Source: Desulfobulbaceae bacterium (GTDB lineage: Bacteria; Desulfobacterota; Desulfobulbia; Desulfobulbales; Desulfocapsaceae). Taken from it: DNA of 6,907 nucleotides. A model generated the notes under the pieces. The model did no database searches. It was not told the origin of the DNA and saw nothing but the letters and a program-made list of their open reading frames with translations. Shown piece after piece: positions 1-6,322 of the stretch. The position numbers and the translations under genes are program-made. The stretch is from the NCBI GenBank assembly GCA_027067035.1, contig JAMOMO010000397.1, positions 1 to 6,907 on the forward strand. Direction: 5' to 3'. How positions within the stretch are numbered: the first letter of the stretch is position 1; every line of letters begins with the position of its first letter.

Positions 1-582
1 GTTGTAGGGCATGATGCGGACAGAAACCCGTTTGGATCCTGCCGGAGCGTCATCAAAGGAAGTGAGGATGGAGAGTACCCTGGCGCGGTTCTGGCGCAGG
101 ACATCGATGAGCTGTGACACTGATCCTCCGGCATCGGACATGTCCATGACAATCTGGAAGGCACCGTCCTGGATCCCCGTTGCGTGGATGAAACCGCGAA
201 GTACGTCAGATTCTGAAAGCAGACCTACCAGGTTTTCCTCTTCATCGACGATGACAAGGCCTGAGATCTTCTCGTTGAGCATCACCAGGGCTGCTTTTTC
301 CAGGGTATCTTCAAGGCTGAGGCGAATGGGCGCCTCTGTCATGACATCTTTTACCTTCATTTCAGACAGAAGATAGTACATCTCGTGAAGATCCATGTCT
401 GTTTTTGAAGATGGTGAAGCTTCTTTAAGATCACGATCGGTGATGATACCTGCAAGTTTTCCTTGAGAGACAACCGGTAATCGTCTGATATTGTTGTCTT
501 TCATGGTCCTTCCAGCTCGCATGACCGAGGTGTTGGCGTCCACAGTCAGTATGGTGGTCGCCATCCAGTCCTTAATTAGCAT
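1..582 (-). CDS. CBS-CBS-ACT domain protein, C-terminus cut by left edge
   Basis: The first 194 residues of a protein are present and the frame is open through position 1, so the stop lies outside. Two CBS motifs are readable: residues about 1-55 (MLIKDWM, then RRLPVV and GIITDRDL) and about 76-133 (VKDVMT, then GLVIVDEEENLVGLLSESDVLR). From about residue 140 the chain has the look of an ACT domain (a GGSVSQLIDVLRQNRARVLS-type helix followed by a strand). CBS pairs usually bind adenine nucleotides and ACT domains bind small ligands such as amino acids, so a ligand-sensing cytoplasmic regulator is inferred; the partner is unknown. Proteins of this layout in deltaproteobacteria are, from memory, about 220 residues, so only some 20-30 residues should be missing. 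The ATG at 582-580 has an AAGGAGG Shine-Dalgarno at 593-587. It is transcribed away from the pabB-pabC fusion gene. Confidence 0.88.
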   Translation of the reverse strand, partial: MLIKDWMATTILTVDANTSVMRAGRTMKDNNIRRLPVVSQGKLAGIITDRDLKEASPSSKTDMDLHEMYYLLSEMKVKDVMTEAPIRLSLEDTLEKAALVMLNEKISGLVIVDEEENLVGLLSESDVLRGFIHATGIQDGAFQIVMDMSDAGGSVSQLIDVLRQNRARVLSILTSFDDAPAGSKRVSVRIMPYN

Positions 583-586
583 AGGG

Positions 587-593
587 CCTCCTT
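587..593 (-). promoter_or_regulatory. Ribosome binding site of the CBS/ACT gene
   Basis: On the minus strand this reads AAGGAGG, a near-perfect Shine-Dalgarno sequence four bases before the ATG at 582-580. It fixes the start of the CBS/ACT gene. Confidence 0.8.
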
Positions 594-696
594 GTAAAAT
601 GCAGGTGATAAAAAAGTGTGTAATGACAGTGCTGACAGATCGAAGCTCTGCAGCCTGTTTAATCTCTGATACAGAAATAGTGACGCAGAAGCAGCT

Positions 697-725
697 AATA
701 TAGAATATTTTTTGTTCCTGCGCAA
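697..725 (-). promoter_or_regulatory. Candidate sigma70-type promoter for the CBS/ACT gene
   Basis: On the minus strand, TTGCGC (725-720, four of six matches to the -35 consensus) is separated by 17 bases from TATATT (702-697, five of six matches to the -10 consensus). Transcription would begin near 690, leaving a leader of about 108 nt before the ATG at 582. This is motif reading only. The spacing is ideal and the spacer is AT-rich, but such matches also occur by chance. Confidence 0.45.
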
Positions 726-812
726 GCTGAATGCAACCTTATTACAGAGCTGTGTCCTTATCAAGTGACGTTTTTTGTTGAAATTCCTCCTTGAATTGAT
801 AGAAGAGGGTGC

Positions 813-2735
813 ATGAAGCCATTGAAACAAAAACAACTGGATTCCCTGCTGGCCACTCTGGAGAATGGGGATGAGTATGTTTTTCTTGATACTGCGCGGA
901 GTGGTGAGGAAAACAGGCACTCCTATCTTTTCGTCAGACCGCGGTATCGCCTGGAATTTCTGGCCGGGGATAGTCCGTCAGGCTTTATTGCAGAACTTGA
1001 GCAGCATCTTGCCTCCGGGACCTATCTTGCCGGCTGGATGAGCTATGAGTTCGGCTATCTTCTGGAACCCCGGCTGAAATCCCTTGTGCCCCCGGTGGTG
1101 AAGAACGGGACGGTTCTGGCCTCTTTCGGGGTCTTTGATGAGCCCCTTGTTCACGTCCATGATCATGGAACCGGTGAAAGCAGCTTTCCGGCTGTTCCCG
1201 ATTCCGGAGATCTGCCGTCTTTTTCCGTGGAGGGCATCAGCTTCAGTCAGGACAGGGAGAGCTATCTCAATGCCATTGCAAAGATCAAAAAGTACATCGC
1301 GGCCGGTGATACCTACCAGGTGAATTATACCCTGAAGCTGCTCTTTGATTTTTCCGGATCCGCAGAGGCCTTCTACAGGAGTCTGCGACGGAACCAGTCG
1401 GTGGCATATGGAGCGATTATCCACCTTGGCGGCGAACATATCCTGTCACTTTCTCCGGAACTGTTTTTCCGGATCGATGCCGATCGGATACGTGTCCGGC
1501 CCATGAAGGGTACAATGAAGAGAGGGCTGACCTGGGAGCAGGACCGCGAGCATTGTGAGCGCCTGCAGGGGGATGTGAAAAACCGCAGTGAAAATGTGAT
1601 GATTGTCGATCTGCTCAGAAATGACCTGGCCCGTCTCTGCCGGCAGCTTGATGATACTGCGGTTGTCACGGAATCCCTTTTTGATGTGGAGCAGTATGAA
1701 AGTGTCCTGCAGATGACCTCCACCATTTCAGCTGCGGGCAAGGGTGGTGTCCTGAGCAGGATGCCGATGATTGATGTCCTGAAGGCCCTGTTTCCCTGCG
1801 GTTCCGTCACCGGTGCGCCAAAGATCCGTACCATGGAGATTATCCGGGAACTCGAAGAACACCCGAGGGGGGTGTATACCGGTGCAATCGGCTATTTTTC
1901 ACCTGACGGTACGGCTGCCTTCAATGTCCCCATCCGCACCATCCGCCTGGCTGAAGGAAAAGGTGAAATGGGGATCGGGTCCGGCATTGTTCATGACTCC
2001 AGAGCTGAACAGGAGTGGCAGGAGTGTCTGTTGAAGGCGGATTTTCTGACAAAGGCAACTCCTGCCTTTGTCCTCATAGAGACACTGTTCTGGGAGCCGC
2101 GAGGGGGATATTTTCTCCTTGATGAGCACCTTCTGCGTCTCAGAAACTCTGCCCGTTATTTCAGTTTCAGCTTTGTCCGTGATGAGATCATGGCATCCCT
2201 TGATCAGGCGGTGGAGGAGAATCGTGCCGCTTCAGATTGCCTGCGGATTCGTCTGACACTTGCAAAAGACGGCGTGGTGGAAAGCAGTTCACAGCCATGG
2301 ACTCCGCCACTGCTTCAGACGCTCCCGCAGGATCCCGGCCCCTGTCACGACGGCCTGCCGGAGATTGCCCTCTCCCCCTGTACAATTGATTCTTCGGCCT
2401 GTCTTTTTTACCACAAGACCAGTCAGCGGGAACTCTTTGACAGGGAGTTTGAACGGGCAGGTGAGGAATCTCTGTTTGATGTTATTTTTCAGAACCAGCA
2501 CCATGAGATAACTGAAGGCTGTATCACCAATCTGATAGCAGCCATGGATGGCCGCTATTACACACCTCCCGTCTCCTCCGGACTCCTTGCCGGAACCATG
2601 CGTGCGAAATTACTCTCTGAATCAGCTCCACAACTTCATGAGAAGGTGCTGAACAGTAATGATATCAGGCGGGCCACGGCCCTCTTCTGTTGTAATTCCG
2701 TGCGGGGTGTTGTGCAGGTCCGCCTCCGTGAGTGA
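813..2735 (+). CDS. pabB: Bifunctional aminodeoxychorismate synthase component I / 4-amino-4-deoxychorismate lyase (PabB-PabC fusion)
   Basis: A 640-residue cytoplasmic enzyme of p-aminobenzoate/folate synthesis. Residues about 1-410 are a PabB-type chorismate-binding enzyme that aminates chorismate, normally with ammonia from the glutaminase PabA. Visible motifs are GDTYQVNYT (165-173), RPMKGT (229-234, with Lys232 matching the lysine of the E. coli PabB PIKGT motif), VDLLRNDLAR (265-274), CGSVTGAPKIRTMEII (329-344) and GIGSGIVHDS (387-396). Residues about 418-640 form a fold-type IV PLP lyase that releases pyruvate to give p-aminobenzoate: the probable PLP lysine is Lys535 in FYHKT, followed by ITEGCITNL (566-574) and GLLAGTMR (590-597). 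The ATG at 813 is the only in-frame ATG after an upstream stop (792-794). It has GAGGG at 805-809, rather close at 3 nt. No pabA is in the window. Anthranilate synthase component I is excluded by the lyase half. Confidence 0.93.
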   Translation: MKPLKQKQLDSLLATLENGDEYVFLDTARSGEENRHSYLFVRPRYRLEFLAGDSPSGFIAELEQHLASGTYLAGWMSYEFGYLLEPRLKSLVPPVVKNGTVLASFGVFDEPLVHVHDHGTGESSFPAVPDSGDLPSFSVEGISFSQDRESYLNAIAKIKKYIAAGDTYQVNYTLKLLFDFSGSAEAFYRSLRRNQSVAYGAIIHLGGEHILSLSPELFFRIDADRIRVRPMKGTMKRGLTWEQDREHCERLQGDVKNRSENVMIVDLLRNDLARLCRQLDDTAVVTESLFDVEQYESVLQMTSTISAAGKGGVLSRMPMIDVLKALFPCGSVTGAPKIRTMEIIRELEEHPRGVYTGAIGYFSPDGTAAFNVPIRTIRLAEGKGEMGIGSGIVHDSRAEQEWQECLLKADFLTKATPAFVLIETLFWEPRGGYFLLDEHLLRLRNSARYFSFSFVRDEIMASLDQAVEENRAASDCLRIRLTLAKDGVVESSSQPWTPPLLQTLPQDPGPCHDGLPEIALSPCTIDSSACLFYHKTSQRELFDREFERAGEESLFDVIFQNQHHEITEGCITNLIAAMDGRYYTPPVSSGLLAGTMRAKLLSESAPQLHEKVLNSNDIRRATALFCCNSVRGVVQVRLRE

Positions 2736-2776
2736 CAGTAAAAAAAGCAGGCCTTCCGCCAATCGGCAATATGTCT

Positions 2777-2805
2777 TTGAATTTTTAAAATAATTTTTCT
2801 ATGCT
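2777..2805 (+). promoter_or_regulatory. Candidate sigma70-type promoter, distal to omptin gene
   Basis: TTGAAT (2777-2782, four of six) and TATGCT (2800-2805, four of six) are exactly 17 bases apart in AT-rich DNA. Transcription would start near 2812 and give a leader of about 235 nt before the omptin ATG. The match is modest and the extended -10 site further down is the stronger candidate. Confidence 0.3.
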
Positions 2806-2959
2806 AGGAGCTACAGTTTTTTTTCAATAGCTGTTTTTCTTTTTCCATAATTCTTCGAGCCGTGAGTGTCCAGTGAGGCGGATGCAATGCCAGTGGACGC
2901 CAGCAGGGTGAAACAGGAGAACAGAGTGGAAAAAAACGGGCTGTTATGTACTGAAAATC

Positions 2960-2968
2960 TGATATACT
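2960..2968 (+). promoter_or_regulatory. Candidate extended -10 promoter for the omptin gene
   Basis: The sequence TGATATACT contains TATACT (2963-2968, five of six matches to TATAAT) preceded by TGn, the extended -10 motif that can work with a poor -35 box. The -35 here is indeed weak (CTGTTA at 2941-2946, 16 bases upstream). A start near 2975 would give a leader of about 72 nt, beginning at the CTGTTGC direct repeat. Confidence 0.45.
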
Positions 2969-3034
2969 CAACACACTGTTGCAGCTGTTGCCACGTTTTT
3001 GTAGCGGAAAGAGGATACTGTGTTGAATCATCAC

Positions 3035-3040
3035 AGGGAG
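3035..3040 (+). promoter_or_regulatory. Ribosome binding site that decides the omptin start
   Basis: AGGGAG lies six bases before the ATG at 3047. A GTG at 3020 in the same frame also has a purine-rich stretch before it (AGAGGA, 3009-3014). However, the ATG gives the better spacing, the commoner start codon and a signal peptide with a short basic head. Confidence 0.65.
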
Positions 3041-3046
3041 AGTGCC

Positions 3047-4048
3047 ATGGGTCGTCAGGCAGGAAATAAAAAAGCCGGAATGCTGGGGATTGTTCTGGCT
3101 TTTTGCGTGTTTTTGACAGCGTCGGGATCCGGGGCTGCCGACCCTGCAGACATGACGCAGGGGGAAAAAAACTCTGCAGATACCACAATCACTATTTTTG
3201 CGCTCAAAGTGGCAACGGAAAGGATGACCGGTGATACAAGCTATGCAATTGGTGCCCCTTTCAGTTATCCCGATGGAAGCACTGCCCAGGGATATTTTCC
3301 GTTAAGTGAACTTGAGTGGCCCCTTGATGTCTGGCTTGTCAAACTGTCCACGGGACTGGCCATTGGAGAAAAATGGCGGGTAAATGTGCTTGTGAAGACC
3401 GAGATCAGTGATCCCGATGACGCGATGACTGATCGGGACTGGTTTACGGCAGCAGATCAGGGCCAGCTGGATGTGTATTCAAAAACCGCCATATCCGATT
3501 TTTCGGCCTTTATCCTGGACCTTGATGTGGAGTGGACATTCTGGCAGCATAAGTTCTGGAGCGTCCATACAGGTGTTGGCTATCAGTACCAGAAATTTTC
3601 CTATGAGGGGCAGCTGCTGTATCAGTATTCTCCTTCAGGCATTCCCGGTTATGAGTATGTGGGGACCGGAGCTGTGACCACGACCTACAAGATGACCTAC
3701 AGTATGCCGTATCTGCTTCTGGGGACTGAATTTCAGCTCAGTCCCGACCTGACCCTTGCCGGTAGAGTAGCATATTCTCCACTGGTTACTGCCGAAGACG
3801 AGGACCATCATCTGCTGAGAAAGAGACTGGCTGAAGGGGATATGGATGGGGATGCCTATATGCTGGAGCTGTCCGGGAGCTATAAGCTGACCCCTGCCTG
3901 GTTTATAGAAGGCGGACTTCAGTATACGCGGATTAGCGTTGATGGTGATATGAAAATCTCCATGTACGGCCTTCATTTACTGACTGAAACAGAAGAGGCG
4001 GACAGTAACCAGACATCTGGTTATCTGTCTGTCGGTTACATATTCTAA
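3047..4048 (+). CDS. Omptin-family outer-membrane protease (probable)
   Basis: A 333-residue protein from ATG 3047. A signal peptide is clear: basic head (GRQAGNKK), hydrophobic core (MLGIVLAFCVFL) and a likely cut near residue 31 (GSGAA, then DP). The rest alternates polar and hydrophobic residues as a beta-barrel does and ends in YLSVGYIF, with the C-terminal Phe typical of outer-membrane proteins. Similarity to E. coli OmpT is readable by eye: LSELEWPLD, the TDRDW motif (Asp129 and Asp131, matching OmpT Asp83/Asp85), GYQYQKFSYEG, YKMTYSMPYLLLG, and the EDEDHH segment (Asp253-His254-His255, near OmpT Asp210/His212), then a YKLTPAWFIEGGLQY strand. OmpT's precursor is 317 residues, so length fits. 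Omptins cleave peptides at the cell surface, often at basic residues, and need LPS; specificity here is unknown. It stands alone after pabB-pabC and is followed by a small gene. A non-proteolytic barrel relative is possible. Confidence 0.8.
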   Translation: MGRQAGNKKAGMLGIVLAFCVFLTASGSGAADPADMTQGEKNSADTTITIFALKVATERMTGDTSYAIGAPFSYPDGSTAQGYFPLSELEWPLDVWLVKLSTGLAIGEKWRVNVLVKTEISDPDDAMTDRDWFTAADQGQLDVYSKTAISDFSAFILDLDVEWTFWQHKFWSVHTGVGYQYQKFSYEGQLLYQYSPSGIPGYEYVGTGAVTTTYKMTYSMPYLLLGTEFQLSPDLTLAGRVAYSPLVTAEDEDHHLLRKRLAEGDMDGDAYMLELSGSYKLTPAWFIEGGLQYTRISVDGDMKISMYGLHLLTETEEADSNQTSGYLSVGYIF

Positions 4049-4089
4049 CGGCACTGGGCTTCCTTGCAGGGGGCTTTCGGGGTGAAGCT

Positions 4090-4311
4090 ATGACACTCTC
4101 AGGTATTTCTTCCATGACATCGTCTTCGGGACAATCCATCCTGAAATCAGCCAACCAGCAGCCGGAACTGGCCGGAGATCTGATAAGCCGGACCGTACAG
4201 TCACTTTCCAGGTCAATGGAGACGGCACAACTGCCCCGGCAGTCTGTTCAGAGTGTGGTGCAGACCCCGGCCGGTTCCCCGCCTCAACCCTCCATTGACA
4301 TCAGGGTATAG
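4090..4311 (+). CDS. Small protein of unknown function downstream of omptin
   Basis: A 73-residue protein that I do not recognise. It starts at ATG 4090, with GGGGTGA at 4079-4085 as a plausible Shine-Dalgarno, 41 nt after the omptin stop and with no terminator between, so co-transcription is likely. It has no signal peptide and no membrane segment. It is rich in Ser and Gln. Residues about 14-48 could form an amphipathic helix (QSILKSANQQPELAGDLI, then a TVQSLSRSME repeat-like part), and the tail is Pro-rich (TPAGSPPQPS). Codon use looks like that of its neighbours. The stop at 4309-4311 lies 17 nt from the convergent permease gene. The general look, a short helical polar protein, recalls small YjfB-like putative motility proteins, but I cannot support that assignment. 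Confidence 0.6.
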   Translation: MTLSGISSMTSSSGQSILKSANQQPELAGDLISRTVQSLSRSMETAQLPRQSVQSVVQTPAGSPPQPSIDIRV

Positions 4312-4328
4312 GTGTTCCGCAGAGTCAG

Positions 4329-5309
4329 CTATTCCTGCCTGTAACTCTGCCCCAGTCCCCTTGGCGCCCGTGACATAAAGAGTTTCCCTGCCAGACGCTG
4401 CAGTCTGTTTCCGGTACCCTGTTTGCGGCTTCTGCTTGTTGAATAGTGCATGAATATCAGGGTGAAGATCATGAGTGGAAACGGTGCTGTCTGAAAGACC
4501 TGGGATGGTACCCCCGGAAAAAGGTCCTGCAGTCCGATGCCACTCACCTGAAGAAAGGCGAAAAAGACAGCTCCCAAAGCCACCCGTATGGGGTTCCATC
4601 CCCCGAAGATTACCAGTGCCAGTCCTATCCAGCCGATTCCTTCCGCTCCCTGCGGCCGTCCCCATCCGGGCTTCAGGGAGAGTGAGTAGGCAGCTCCTCC
4701 GATTCCCACCAGAAACGCACCGGCAAGAACGGCCATCATCTGGATTTTTGCCGGATTCAGACCGCGGGCAAAAGAAGCAGCCGGGTTTTCTCCAACGGAG
4801 CGAAGGCAGAGTCCGGCCTTGCTGAAAGAGAAAAAGAAGTAGATCAGAGCAACCAGCAGCAGGGCAAACCATACCGTGAGTGGCTGGGTCAGGATAATCT
4901 GCAGTGAAGAGGGCAGAGCATCAAAGAAGGGAAGTTTGCTGGTGAGCATTGCGGGACCCTGAACACGGCTGTAGGGATTGCCGAGAAAATAGGCGAGATC
5001 ACGGCAGAGCAGTGACAGCGCAAAACCCACGGCAACCTGAGAGAGATGCAGATAGATACTGAAATAGCCAACCACGATTCCGGTGAGCATTCCGGCACAG
5101 CCTCCTGCAAAGAAACCGAGCAGCAGTGAGTCGGTTTCTTTGGCAACCACAAAAGCGGCCATGGCGGAAAAGAGTACCACCCCGTCGAGGGAGAGATTGA
5201 TGACACCGCTCTTTTCAGCAAGGGTTTCCCCAAGGGCAATGATGATGAGAGGCGCACTGGCGGCCAGTACAGATGCTATGAGCATGGGCAGGGAGAGATC
5301 TCCGATCAT
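4329..5309 (-). CDS. ABC transporter permease, BMP-type nucleoside/simple-sugar uptake family (second permease)
   Basis: A 326-residue inner-membrane permease, last gene of the minus-strand operon. The family signature is clear near the N-terminus: LGETLAEKSGVINLSLDG (residues 26-43), as in the YufQ/NupQ-like permeases that pair with a second permease and a double ATPase. Hydrophobic segments are visible at about 8-27, 41-56, 61-84, 145-163, 190-210, 224-255 and 275-290. The cytoplasmic coupling loop is RSVGENPAASFARGLN (170-185). The last 36 residues are basic and polar, probably cytoplasmic. The ATG at 5309-5307 overlaps the previous gene's TGA by four bases (ATGA) and has its own AGGAGG at 5323-5318. 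A longer frame to 5366 exists, but its extra 19 residues are polar and unlike the family. The substrate is inferred to be a nucleoside or similar small molecule. Confidence 0.88.
   Translation of the reverse strand: MIGDLSLPMLIASVLAASAPLIIIALGETLAEKSGVINLSLDGVVLFSAMAAFVVAKETDSLLLGFFAGGCAGMLTGIVVGYFSIYLHLSQVAVGFALSLLCRDLAYFLGNPYSRVQGPAMLTSKLPFFDALPSSLQIILTQPLTVWFALLLVALIYFFFSFSKAGLCLRSVGENPAASFARGLNPAKIQMMAVLAGAFLVGIGGAAYSLSLKPGWGRPQGAEGIGWIGLALVIFGGWNPIRVALGAVFFAFLQVSGIGLQDLFPGVPSQVFQTAPFPLMIFTLIFMHYSTSRSRKQGTGNRLQRLAGKLFMSRAPRGLGQSYRQE
5306..5309 (-). promoter_or_regulatory. ATGA stop/start overlap between the two permease genes
   Basis: On the minus strand the start ATG (5309-5307) shares bases with the stop TGA (5308-5306). 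This is the standard arrangement for translational coupling and equal production of the two permeases. Here the downstream gene also keeps a strong AGGAGG eight bases ahead of its ATG. Confidence 0.8.
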
Positions 5310-6322
5310 GACCGGGCCCTCCTCTGTCTGATGCCGAGAATGAAGAGTGCGCTCAGAACACAGCATCCCTGGATAACGCCGGAGAGTGCAGAGTCAAGCT
5401 GCAGGACAATGGGAAGCTGAATGGCCCCCACATTGAGACTTGCAAAGAAGAAGGCGAGTATCGGGATAAGGATGATTCGGTACCCTGAAAGCATGACCAG
5501 TAAAAGAGCCAGGTATCCATAGCCACTGGAAATTGATGGAATAAGCCTGTGATACACGCCTGATATCTGGAGGAATCCGGCAATACCGGCACAGCTGCCT
5601 GCAATGAAAATCGACTGCAGGTAGAAGCGTTCCGGAGAAATTGCATAGAGCAGTGCCGCTTTGGGATTCTGGCCTATGGCCTTCAGCTTGAGGCCGAGTT
5701 GGCTTTTTTCAAGGAAGAGCCAGGTGAGGATCAGGACGGCGACGGCAATGATGATTCCTGCACTGGCCACCCGCCATCCCGGCAGGCTTGCCAGCCAGAG
5801 TTTACGCGGCAGGAGTTCGGTACCGCTCATGGAGGCGATGCCGGGCCGTTTCCAGGGGCCGAAGATGAGCCAGAGAATAAAACCCTGTGACACAAAGTTG
5901 AGGCCCAGGCCTCCGAATATCTCATGGACCCCGCCGCGTGTCTTTAAGAATCCGGCAAAAAGTCCCCACGCTCCACCACAGAGCATGGATGCCAGAAAGG
6001 CAAGGGTGAGAACAAGAGACGGGTGCTCGATAAAGGGAATGCGCAGCACAGCCATGGCACCGATGGCACCCATGGTGACCTGTCCTTCAATACCGATGTT
6101 CCAGAGGTTGGCCCTGAAGGTGAAGAGCAGGCCGCAGGAACAGAGGGTCAGTGGTACCCAGACCGAGAGAACCTGGCTGATTTTAATGGAGGAGGAGAAG
6201 GCACCCAGCCAGATATGTCTGAATGCGTCAAGCACAGGGGCACCGGCAATCAGTAACACCAGATAGGTGAAACCGAAGACAAGGAGACCGCCCAGCACTA
6301 TATCAAAACTCAGTTTTTTCAT
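5306..6322 (-). CDS. ABC transporter permease, BMP-type nucleoside/simple-sugar uptake family (first permease)
   Basis: A 338-residue inner-membrane permease of the YufP/NupP-like type, partner of the permease encoded next. The family motif FRANLWNIGIEGQVTMGA is at residues 69-86. RGGVHEIFGGLGLN (129-142) corresponds to the family's conserved HE-type loop, and KAIGQNPKAALLYAISPE (214-231) is the probable ATPase-contact loop. Hydrophobic segments are visible at about 8-27, 47-67, 101-126, 133-155, 185-204, 235-252, 268-296 and 312-330. The short C-terminus is basic (RQRRARS). Its ATG (6322-6320) overlaps the ATPase gene's TGA by four bases (ATGA), and I see no good Shine-Dalgarno before it, so its translation probably depends on coupling to the ATPase gene. 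Together with its neighbours it would import a small solute delivered by a binding protein not in this window. Confidence 0.88.
   Translation of the reverse strand: MKKLSFDIVLGGLLVFGFTYLVLLIAGAPVLDAFRHIWLGAFSSSIKISQVLSVWVPLTLCSCGLLFTFRANLWNIGIEGQVTMGAIGAMAVLRIPFIEHPSLVLTLAFLASMLCGGAWGLFAGFLKTRGGVHEIFGGLGLNFVSQGFILWLIFGPWKRPGIASMSGTELLPRKLWLASLPGWRVASAGIIIAVAVLILTWLFLEKSQLGLKLKAIGQNPKAALLYAISPERFYLQSIFIAGSCAGIAGFLQISGVYHRLIPSISSGYGYLALLLVMLSGYRIILIPILAFFFASLNVGAIQLPIVLQLDSALSGVIQGCCVLSALFILGIRQRRARS
6319..6322 (-). promoter_or_regulatory. ATGA stop/start overlap between ATPase and first permease genes
   Basis: The permease ATG (6322-6320) overlaps the ATPase TGA (6321-6319). Unlike the second junction, no clear Shine-Dalgarno precedes this start, so reinitiation after the ATPase gene probably drives translation. 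Confidence 0.75.

Larger units (their letters stand above)
583..812. other. Divergent intergenic region between CBS/ACT gene and pabB-pabC fusion
   Basis: These 230 bases separate two genes that point away from each other, so both promoters should lie here. The minus-strand one is the better candidate (697-725). On the plus strand only weak matches are visible: GTGACG at 680-685 with TAGAAT at 701-706 (spacing of 15, short), and TTGTTG at 775-780 with GATAGA at 798-803. The first pair overlaps the minus-strand promoter. No hairpin terminator, tRNA or convincing small ORF was seen. Confidence 0.6.
2736..3046. other. Intergenic region upstream of the omptin gene
   Basis: This 311-base stretch has no gene I can support. 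It starts with an AT-rich part (about 2770-2850). A weak hairpin is possible there, AGCTA (2809-2813) with TAGCT (2828-2832), its loop holding eight T and followed by a T-rich run to 2844. This could be a poor terminator for the pabB-pabC fusion gene but is too weak to call. Two candidate promoters (2777-2805 and 2960-2968) and a short direct repeat CTGTTGC (2976-2982 and 2985-2991) follow. The short ORFs on either strand here lack support. Confidence 0.6.

Noticed and set aside
576..920. Minus-strand ORF of 114 codons across the divergent intergenic region
   Set aside because: Covers the start of the pabB-pabC fusion gene in antisense and the candidate promoters, with no motif or ribosome site.
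2809..2844. Hairpin AGCTA/TAGCT followed by T-rich DNA as a terminator for the pabB-pabC fusion
   Set aside because: Only a five-pair AT-rich stem with a 14-base loop, 74 nt after the stop; too weak to call.
2869..2900. Repeated CCAGTG and GTCCA/TGGAC ends around 2869-2900
   Set aside because: Only five to six bases each and not supported by further pairing; expected by chance.
3020..3046. GTG start for the omptin gene nine codons upstream
   Set aside because: Possible, with AGAGGA ahead of it, but the ATG at 3047 has a better spaced AGGGAG and gives a more typical signal peptide.
2866..3069. Plus-strand ORF of 67 codons, Cys-rich, ending inside the omptin gene
   Set aside because: GTG start without a Shine-Dalgarno, runs across the candidate -10 site and overlaps the omptin start in another frame.
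2811..3188. Minus-strand ORF of 125 codons opposite the omptin leader, with a short hydrophobic stretch
   Set aside because: It has no ribosome site and reads through the omptin signal-peptide coding region and a probable promoter. Its composition looks like an antisense shadow.
4213..4872. Minus-strand ORF of 219 codons
   Set aside because: Overlaps the permease gene in another frame on the same strand. Its translation is Gly/Arg/Cys-rich with no domain, while the permease frame has clear family motifs.
5310..5366. Extension of the second permease to position 5366
   Set aside because: The extra 19 residues are polar and unlike the family. The ATG at 5309 has AGGAGG and the ATGA overlap.
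5661..6266. Plus-strand ORF of 201 codons opposite the first permease
   Set aside because: Antisense shadow of a membrane protein gene; rich in Arg, Pro and Ser with no recognisable motif.
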